DNA of 64,000 bases from Liolophura sinensis. Its lineage: Eukaryota; Mollusca; Polyplacophora; Chitonida; Chitonidae. Below the pieces are notes generated by a model. The model did not search any database. It saw nothing but the letters and a program-made list of their open reading frames with translations, and was not told where the DNA came from. Shown here piece after piece: positions 34,451 through 44,600 of the stretch (within the stretch, counting starts at the first letter, position 1; every line of letters starts with the position of its first letter). Location: contig NC_088296.1 in the NCBI RefSeq assembly GCF_032854445.1, positions 18,465,485-18,529,484 of the forward strand, read 5' to 3'. Made by a program: the position numbers and the translations under genes.

Positions 34451-34929
34451 CACACCCGTTTCGTTACTTTGCAATAGTCATTCGTTTTGTGAAACGACAG
34501 TTTTCGCATCTGAAGTTGGAAGGAACTTTCCAAGTAATAAAATTATACATGAATTGATACACATGGCATCTGCGTGTAGTCTACTGTACAGAAACTAGGT
34601 TTCAGGGGTTAAATGTGCATCTGGGCCGGTCAACGTTCGTGTATCTTGGGTGAGATGTGTAACGGAGAAGCTTCTTCTGTTTTTTTTTTCTTCTAAAAAT
34701 AGCTACAGAAAACATCCGTATAGTTTAAGTGATTGAGTGTTAGACCTCAGGCAGAGAGATCCGACATGTTTCCCATTGGTGACACAGTAAACCTTTGAAT
34801 GAAGCCAGATGAGGTAATTAAAGGGAATCTGCGAGATTAGTACATCAGTTGAATGAGTTCATATAAAGCTAAACTTCATAATAAAATCCTATATAATCTA
34901 CCGACCATGGAGCTGAAAATACTGTATAA
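34451..34929. other. Upstream region of transporter, no feature seen
   Basis: AT-rich sequence with a poly-T run near 34680. No supported gene or shared repeat. Confidence 0.45.
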
Positions 34930-35480
34930 ATTTGTAAATTTCAGCCTGAGAACTCAATATAACCTGCAAAACGGACCTGAAAATAACATATAACCTGCTA
35001 AACTTGGATTTGAAACTACAATGTAATCTGCTAAACTTAATACTAACAAATCCCATATAACTTGGTAAATTTCAGCCTGAGAACTCAATATAACCTGCAA
35101 AACGGACCTGAAAATAACATATAACCTGCTAAACTTGGATTTGAAACTACAATGTAATCTGCTAAACTTAACACTAACAAATCCCATATAACTTGGTAAA
35201 TTTCAGCCTGAGAGCTCAATATAACCTGCAAAACGGACCTGAAAATAACATATAACCTGCTAAACTTGGATTTGAAACTACAATGTAATCTGCTAAACTT
35301 AATACTAACAAATCCCATATAACTTGGTAAATTTCAGCCTGAGAACTCAATATAACCTGCAAAACGGACCTGAAAATAACATATAACCTGCTAAACTTGG
35401 ATTTGAAACTACAATGTAATCTGCTAAACTTAACACTAACAAATCCCATATAACTTGGTAAATTTCAGCCTGAAAACCCT
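34930..35480 (+). repeat. 131-bp tandem repeat upstream of transporter
   Basis: Slightly more than four units of 131 bp, nearly identical to each other (differences such as GAGAACTC/GAGAGCTC and TTAATACTAAC/TTAACACTAAC). Each unit contains sub-repeats around TATAACCTGCWAAAC. The array ends about 150 bp before the transporter start codon, so it lies in the promoter or leader region. The three identical 77-codon minus-strand frames are by-products. Confidence 0.95.
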
Positions 35481-35632
35481 ATATAACCTTTCAATGTAAT
35501 CTTAAGCATAGACCTGAAGATCCAATTCAACCTGCTAATCTTGGAACCGAAAGTCCTGAGTTCCATTTTAAACCTAAATAACAGCTTGTTAAAAAATTTG
35601 TTACATCACTGTTATCGGTTGCCAGATAAGAG

Positions 35633-38600
35633 ATGACGCCATCAGAGACTGTGCTTCTGGTGCTGAGGCTGATTGCCTGCTCCATGCTGACCGTTATCAA
35701 CGGTATTGACCTGTCCTTCAACGTTTACGCCGTGACGCTGAAGGAAACATTCAACTTCACCCAGACGCAAGGTGAGACATTTACCGTAAAACCCGTCGTG
35801 GTCAGTGCTGGAATCCTCTCCAGCTTAAATCAGTTTGGACCAAAGCCGGTGTCGAAATATGCCTAAGTTGCACGTATCCTGATTGACATTTGTCAGAAAA
35901 TGTCTATAGTTGTATTGGACTTTATCTTTGCCCATATCTTACAAGCATGTAGCAACACAGCCAATCCAACTCGTAGAATAACTTCAATAACACACGGGAT
36001 ATGCAGAACTTAGTATATACCAAGACTATACACCAACCAAATCTCTTCTTATTTTATGATATTATTTTGAAGGACAATGACATTGACCAAAAAGATAGAT
36101 TCGGGATCAATCGCTTCAAAAATGGGTTTGGATACAAACAACAAATTTACATTCAATCAAATTTATTAGACATGCATCACGTCCTTATTTAGAACAGCAT
36201 TATGCAAAGACAATATATACCAAGCGGTGGTCCAGATATGCACCATAAAGCCATTTTCAAATCCCCTTTTCTGTTGAAGAAAAAACTGAAAAAATAATAA
36301 AGATCAAATAAGTTTTCATGCTCTTTCATCTCATTTTAACATCATTTTTGTGTCGAAATGGTGCAGTTTTGAGTTATAATATAACAGAATACATTCTAGC
36401 ATTACTCGGCCAAGAGACTTTCTGTTAAAATTAACAATTGTCTTTAGTGTAATCGATGTAGATGTCCAGGTTGTCGCGAGATTTCTGCGGGAGTCGAGCA
36501 CTGTTTATTTATCAATGACTTGTATAAGTTGTCTGCATTTCTTGCCACGTTTATTCGAACATCTGTGAGCCTGTTGTTTTGATGGGTCTTGGTATGATGA
36601 CCCTTACAATTTAAGCCTGTTCATTGGCGTTGTTACGCATAGACCAAAGAGTTCTAACTCACAGTCAATGTGTTTGATAGAAAAATATTCAAGTATAGCT
36701 ACCCTCTTCTTTTCAGTCGAAATCACCGCCTCTATGAGTTGCATTGGATTTGGCCTTTCTGTCTTCGAGGTCGCCATCACTGGTTTGTTCGGAATCGCTG
36801 CGACATTTCTGGTTACATGGATATCTCTTCCACTATCCGCCGGACTATTTTCTCTCGCTGCTGTGCACAGGGAATTCTTCCATTCCTGGCCGATGCTGGT
36901 TTACCTAATTCAGCTCTTCGTCTGTAAGTACAGTCTATGCTTGATGCCTACGAGGTTGTTCACATCCCAACCTTCCTATAGTAGCATTTACAACATGTAT
37001 CCGTCCAGTTAGGCAGGAACGATAACTCTTGTTGTAACACGAGTTGTTTTCCTTTAAAGGCAAAGACCCACTCTAAACGTAAGTATATATCAAACAAAAT
37101 ACTATTAAAACCTGTCCAGGAAAATAGTTGGATTTATTTGTTTCTTTTTTCAGATTTTTTCTAACCTAGTAAAATTGTGTTAAAAGATCAGATTCTACGG
37201 TGGGCTGTTGTGACCCAGAAGGTATCAGTTACGTCACATTTATACTTATTGCCTGAAATAATTCGTTTCAAGGTAAAATCGGCGAATGCAATTATAGATC
37301 TATATGTATACGCATTTCGAATGATGAAATGTGCCAACTTAATGTGTGTTAATTACCAAAAAAATTATGTGACGTCAGTGGCTTTGTTGTGTTCAGAAAA
37401 GGCCACCATAGAATAAAATATTCAAATACATTTTACTGTTTTAAAAGATTGCAAGAATAAAATCAATCCAAAAATTTTCCTGGACAGTTTTCAGTGGTCT
37501 TTGATCTGACATATACTTCATTTTAGCGTTTTCTTTGCCTTTAATCATTTGGTTCATTCCCAGCGTAGATCAGTTAAATTTCGATTTGTCACAGCTTCCA
37601 CAGCTATGCATAGTGCCATTCCGATCATCTGCTGTGGTCTGACTGTCACTACATTCATTAAAGTTAATGACAACACCAGACCAAATGTATACATAAACCG
37701 ATAAACTATCCCACAGAAAGTTTAAAAACATATTTTTTTTTTTGGTTTTTGTGACGTTGCATAACCCAGATTTCGCAGTCCCAAGTAAGCAAATTCGTGC
37801 ATATTGTAAAAATCGAAAGCGCCGCCATGTCATCAATTTTAACCAATCAGGCGCAGTTCTTTCTATAACTGTAGAACACGGTCGTTGCTCCAAGATCTAG
37901 TGTGACAGGTTACCCTATCTAACACCTTTATGTTTACAATGGGTATAATTCTCTTGTGAGTAAATGTGAACAGAGCATCCAAAATCTCTAACTGTGCCTT
38001 ATGTTTGTGTCCAACTCCTCTTAACCCGGGCTAGGGGTTATATATACATTGTGATGGATAAGATCGCCACGTTGGACATCAGAACAGTTGCAATCAAAGC
38101 GTAAATGAGATACGTGTTTTATAACCGACAACTTACACACTAACGTGGTACACGATATGGATGCTGATTTCACCCATTCACCTTGATCACACCTTGCGTC
38201 TCTCCAACTTCATTGAAAACTGCTGACTGCTTCTCTTGGCAAGGTTCTGTCCTAATTTTGTATTCTATATGCTGTCTTGGTTTTTGTCTTAAGAACTGGC
38301 CTTGGATTATTGACATGACACCGCTTATCAAAGTTTTGTGGCAGTTTTGGTGTAAATGGTTTTTATTGTGCATTTGTATTTTGGGGGTGGAAGTGGTGAA
38401 GGCGTGTGATTTGTTGCTATTTAAACATTTACACGAACAATTAGAATAAAACTCAAATTGATGTAAACTGACACGAGGCAACATTTCACCATTTGCCTGT
38501 AAGGTCTCCGAGTGGTTAGAATGGTTGCCAGGTACAGTGACACACCGTGAGTTCCAGCCCATGCTATCTTCTTTTCCGGTGGTACACGAAGGCACAAGAT

Positions 38601-41600
38601 TTGCATACATATTTAACTCATTCGTCGATCATTCCTTGCGTCTTTTCAATGAAAACTGTGCACTGTTTCCCTCTCCTTATTCCGCCCCATGTTCGTACCT
38701 TATATGTTTTTTTTTAGTTCTTTAGTGGCTAGTGTTAAACGTCGTCATAGGAACTGTCCTTGCGATTATTTGACATGCAGCGTCCATTTTTGTTGAAAGC
38801 TGGCATACGAATGTCTGTTTTGACGTAGAGATTCTACCCGGTTTCCCGTTTAGGTAAAATATTCTTGAGTACCACGTAAAACACCATTCAAATACCCAAA
38901 TAAAATTCTAACCGATTATGAGCCAATCAGTCCTATGCAACCTGTTGACATTTTGCATATTGACATTCACTTACATGACTGTTGTCGTAGAAGTGACTCA
39001 TTACTGATTTATTTATTGATTCCATTGGTGTTTTACCCCATACTCAAGAATGTTTCGCTTATACGACGGTGGCCAAAATTATGGATGAAGACCCATTATT
39101 GAGTACATGGTGTTAAAGCTCTCTAGTGCAAAAATGATTTCTTTGATCTCTATTATTTCTTTATCTTTTAGATATTTTAATCTGTACTTTAATAACAATA
39201 TTTCACTTATATGGCGGCCGCCAGCATTATGGTGGGGGAAAACACAGCTATAGCCCTGGGGAAACCCAGGACCATTTGTAGGCTGCTGTAGGACCTTTCA
39301 ACGTGCGACCAAAGAGGAAGCCAGCATCTTATCGCTTTTGAGCTCACAGCGACGGTAGAAGCTCCTGAACTACTTTAAGACCCTTGCACACTAACCATTC
39401 GTACACTGACGCACCCACTTTGAGATTATTTATTTATCCATTTATTTATTTATTTATTTGATTGGATCTTTACGCCGTTCTCAAGAATATTTCATTTATA
39501 CGGTGGCCAGCATTATGGTGGGACGAAACCGGGCAGTGCTTGGGGGAAACCCACGACCATCCGCAAGTTGTTGGCAGACCGTCCCACTTATGGCTGGGCA
39601 GGAAGCCACCATGGGCTGGACTTGGACTCACAGCGACCGCAATGGTCCTTTCAGATTAAGGAACATGAGTAAAATGGTAAGGGTCGAGGTACTCTGGATT
39701 GAACAAATTTATCACTAGTTTTTATATCTGAGATAATCACACTAGGTAAATAGCCAGCGTCTTTCACTGAAGGAGCAACTCAACTTGATAATGAGTAAAC
39801 TGGAGAACATAGTGACAGGTGAGAAACTGTTAGATCATCTGATTAAAACGGAGACAAAAATCGTGGGAAAGCTAACAACATTGATTGAAGTACAGGAGTC
39901 TAGAATATTTAATCCTGAAAAGTAAAACGGTGTCCTGAGAGACGATATGAAACAATTTTCGTATTAACTCGAAAACGTTTAAGTGAGATCAAAAGATTGA
40001 ATACTAAATTAGATGTGGTCGATTCTAAAATCAGTGATTTGGAACAGCACGGACGACTACAGAGCATTAGAGTGTATGGCACTGAGGGAGACAGTCGTAT
40101 GGAGACTTCCGACGAGTGCACTGAGTCATAAACATGCTAACAATAAATTAAATATAAATGTAAAGCCTTGTGATATCAGCATAGCACACCGACTGGGCCC
40201 TGCTTGAACCACTAGTGCACCTAAACCAAGGGGTGTTATTGGCAAGTTTGTATCTAGGAAGATTGAAAATGAGTGCATACACAAGACTTGTTTAGCCCAA
40301 CCTTCAACAGGAAGGGTTTTGTCAATCATTGGTCTCAAGTGTTGGGATATTATTTCCAATGACCGTAAGCCAGCCTCGCCAACAGCTTTATAAAAATTGT
40401 TAATACAATGTCATGCTAACAACATGTGAGGCTAATGGTATGGCGTTGTCACATAGTCTGCTTCCATCTGCTCCTCCATTTACTTTCCTGTAGTAGACAC
40501 AGCCACCACGCCTCAGCCACGCATGTCCAATCCGTGTACCACGGCGATGCGAGGGCGATATGGACAGAGTTACACTGTCTATCTCGCACAGCTACATTTT
40601 CCTTGCGTTTCCAGAGGCAGACTATTTGTAATTATCCATTAATTTGCTAAATTATAAATACAATTGATTCTAGTTGAACTAGCCGTTAAATCTTTGGGAT
40701 CTGCTTCGGGGGCGGTAAATCCAGGGTCAATCTTGGGTCGAATCACATCTAAGATTTTAAAAGAGGAAGTTGTAATCTTCTCTGGCGTTCAACATTAAGG
40801 GGATAGTGCAACCACTGGTTGACCCCTATCAGTATAATGACTCGGGCGGTGCCTTCGGTAAGTGGTTTCAGTGATGCAGCACTAGATAAAAGAGCGGTAG
40901 AAACCCCTCCTTCAACACGGAGGCACACGACATGCACTCAGAGGATTCCTTTGTTGTCATATGACTGAAAAGTTGCTAAGTGCAGCGTAAAACCACAAAT
41001 ACCCACTCACTCACTCAATCTCTAGGTACAGCTGTACCCTTCAGGATAGAACTGGTTTTATTCTTTTCATTAAACATTCTTATAATTGTTTCTAAACAAA
41101 GAGCTTAATTAATTTGTTTCCTGTTAGCTGTCTGGTTCGCCTTTCGCACGATATTACCGGTTTTTAAGCTCATCTGTATTTGTTTGAATGTACAATGTAT
41201 TATAGGGTTTCTCCCTTCTTTCTTATTCCCTGGATTTACCACGTAGTGAACAGATGTAGTGAATGATGAATCAGGACCAGACCAATGTAATATCGATAAC
41301 GTTAGGTAATATCATTCTTAGAACCTCTTAAGTAAGGCTTTGTTTAATTTTTTCTGATATCGCTGAAAGGCACACGCATTGTGATCAAGGAAGATCTGAC
41401 ACAACGTAACCGATAGTTATTGAGAACGTGTTTGGCTAATCCTGTTGTCAGTTGGGCACGGTCCAAGGACGGAAAGTATATGTCAAAAATGATCATGAAC
41501 AAGTGAAGCAAATCCGTGGTTTGTCCGATTTGCACGATTTCACAGGTGGAATGCCCCCCCCCCCCACTCTCACATATCCACGCACTTTGCTTCACCCCAC

Positions 41601-44600
41601 CCCAACACCAGCCCCAGCGCTAACCCCATTTCACAGTGACTGTTGGAAGGAACTGTTGTTACTGGTACAGCATGATTAATCCATGGTTGCGTAAATGAAC
41701 AACCCGAGAAATCCATGCGTGAAGATAGCGTGTTTTTCTACACTCAGGGACCAGTATTCACAAATAGACTGAGCTTCAGGGATTTCTTGCCTTTCTGATC
41801 TTATTTCTTGTCAGCGTATACACATATTCGTTTTCCTTTTTTTCGTTTTTACCTTTCTCTAATGAAAACTCTGCATGGGTATATGCTGTGTATGTGTATG
41901 TATATTTGTATGTGTGTGTGTATGTATATTTGTATGTGTGTATGTATGTGTATATTTGTATGTGTGTGTGTGTATGTATATTTGTATGTGTGTATGTATA
42001 TGTATATTTGTATGTGTGTGTGTGTATGTATATGTATATGTGTATATGGTGTGTGTGTGTATGTGATATACGTGTGTGTTGTGTGTGTAGACATATACAT
42101 GTATATACTTAAGGATGTATATGAATATATCAATAATGGGTCTTCCCCCATAATTTTGGCCACCGTCGTATAAGCGAAACATTCTTGAGTGTGGGGTAAA
42201 ACACCAATGGAATCAATAAATAAATCAGTAATGAGTCACTTCTACGACAACAGTCATGTAAGTGAATGTCAATATGCAAAATGTCAACAGGTTGCATAGG
42301 ACTGATTGGCTCATAATCGGTTAGAATTTTATTTGGTTATTTGAATGGTGTTTTACGTGTATGGATAGGTACATTTACTTTCTTACAGAAGACAGAGGGT
42401 TGATTTATAGCACAGTTTTCACTGATCGCAATGACAACTTTCTCTGTAAATGTACGATGCGCACCTGTACTACCAAGATGTTGCACTTAATCTCTTTCCT
42501 TTTTTCCACCTTTCTTTGTTTTCACTGAATGTGTTTCTGTGAACTGTATATATATGTAATCCACATCTTTTTACTTGGTACAAAATGTCGACTTCCCACA
42601 TACTTTTGTTAAATAATGTACCTTGGAAAACACAGAATACCTCCACAAACTACCAAGATGATGAGTCAATGTATGCCAACTGCCTTTGTGCTGTGTTTAC
42701 AAAGGCAGTGTGGGCTATGGGATGACAGACGGAAGGATGAATGCTCGTATGACTGAATATGTGAAGTGGCGATTATATAATTCCAAAATTGGCTGAGACA
42801 GTGAACATAGTCTCCATGAACTGCCAAGGATTGGCAGATCCTAGGAAGAGGAAGGGTGTTTTCCACTTGTTTAGAAAGAAAAAAACACTCCATTATTTGC
42901 TTGCAGAATACACATAGTGACCCTACTTTTAGAAATATTCTTAAAAGAGAATGGGAACACAATGCATGGGTAAGACCTATCACTTCTCAATCAAGAGGCA
43001 TAATAATTCTTATGAACCCCAATTTTGAATACAAAATGAATTGTGTAGATACTGACCCAAATGACAATTATATTTTTATAGACCTAAATATCCACAATGT
43101 CCTCTTAACTTTATATAGTATATATGGACCAAGCACAGATAAATCATCTTTTTATAATGCAGTTATTAAAAAATTGAAGAAATATCTAACCCCTCTGTAA
43201 TCATCTTTGGGGACTGGAATTTAGTTATCGATCCTGCAAAAGACATTCATAATTATCAGAACGTAAATAATCCTATGGCCAGAAAGAAAGTATTGAATCT
43301 CATAAACAAAAAGAAATTTACAGATGTTTGGAGGCAAATGCATGAAGGAGACAGACGATACACATGGCGACGCAAGAATCCGAAAATACAAGCTAGACTC
43401 GATTTTTTCTTGGTGTCAAAGGATATTTTCAATATCTCTACAAAAGCGGAAATCATTCCAGGTCATAGGAGTGACCACTCCGCAGTAACACTAAAGTGTA
43501 AATTCGTAAACTGTGACCGTGGTAGGGGTTACTGGAAAGTAAACTGTTCACTCTTAAAAGACCAAAGTTACATCGACTTAATAAAAAAAACACCATTAAC
43601 CGAACAACTGACGAATATTGTCCCCTAGTTTACAACAGAGAAAATTTTAAAAGAATATTCCCAAAGAACGACTACAGTTTTGCATTAGTGACCAGTTATT
43701 TTTAGAAATGCTGCTAATGAAAATAAGGGGAAAATCACTAAAATATTCATCAACAAAACGCAACAATGAATAAAGGAGAGAAACAGAGTTGGAGAAAGAA
43801 ATTGAACTACTAGAGAAAGAAATTCAAGGCAATTTTATGAATGTACCTGATTTAAACTCGACAGAGTGAACAATCTGAAAACAGAATAAGAAAAGGTGAG
43901 AGAAAAAGAGATGGAAAGTCTATTAATCAGATCAAAGGCAAACAAAACTGAATGAGGAGAAAAACCGACAAAATATTTTTTGGCACTGGAGAAGAAAAAT
44001 TATATAAACAAACTGATTTCAAAATTAACACTTGGTGACGGAAGAGATATATATCAATCGACGGAAAATTTAGTGGCATAAAAAAATTATTACTCGAATC
44101 TGTATAGGAAAACAGGTAAGGAGAGAAATGACCTTAGTGGACTTTTGAAAGATATAAAACTAGACAGACTCTCGAATAGGAAGGCAGCCAAATTAGAAGG
44201 CTTACTGATCTTCAAAGAGTTAACGACAGCCTTGAGGAATATGAAAAACGACAAAACTCCAGAAGTGGATGGTTTTCCGGTTGAATTTTATAAAATGTTC
44301 AGGAAAGACGTTGGACAATTTGTTCTAAAATCAGGCAATGAAAGTTTTGCAAAAGGCGAAATGTGAATATTTCAAAAGCAAGGAATTATAACGTGCTTAC
44401 CTAAATCAAATAAACCAAGAGACAACTTAAACGTTAAAGGTAAATTACAAAATATACAGTGCTTGCATTGCAAATAGACTAAAAATTGTCCGTGATGACA
44501 TAAATGAAGACCAGAAAGGTTTTATGTCCGGGAGATGTATCGCAGAAAATGTGCATCTAACTTACGACATCATGTTCGAAACCAAAGATAAAGGAATCCC

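Noticed and set aside
34954..35449. Three identical 77-codon minus-strand frames
   Set aside because: Direct result of the 131-bp tandem repeat; the unit length is not a multiple of three and each frame stops once per unit.
41808..42182. Frames of up to 121 codons rich in Cys, Val and Tyr or in His and Thr
   Set aside because: They are translations of a TG/TATG microsatellite on both strands.
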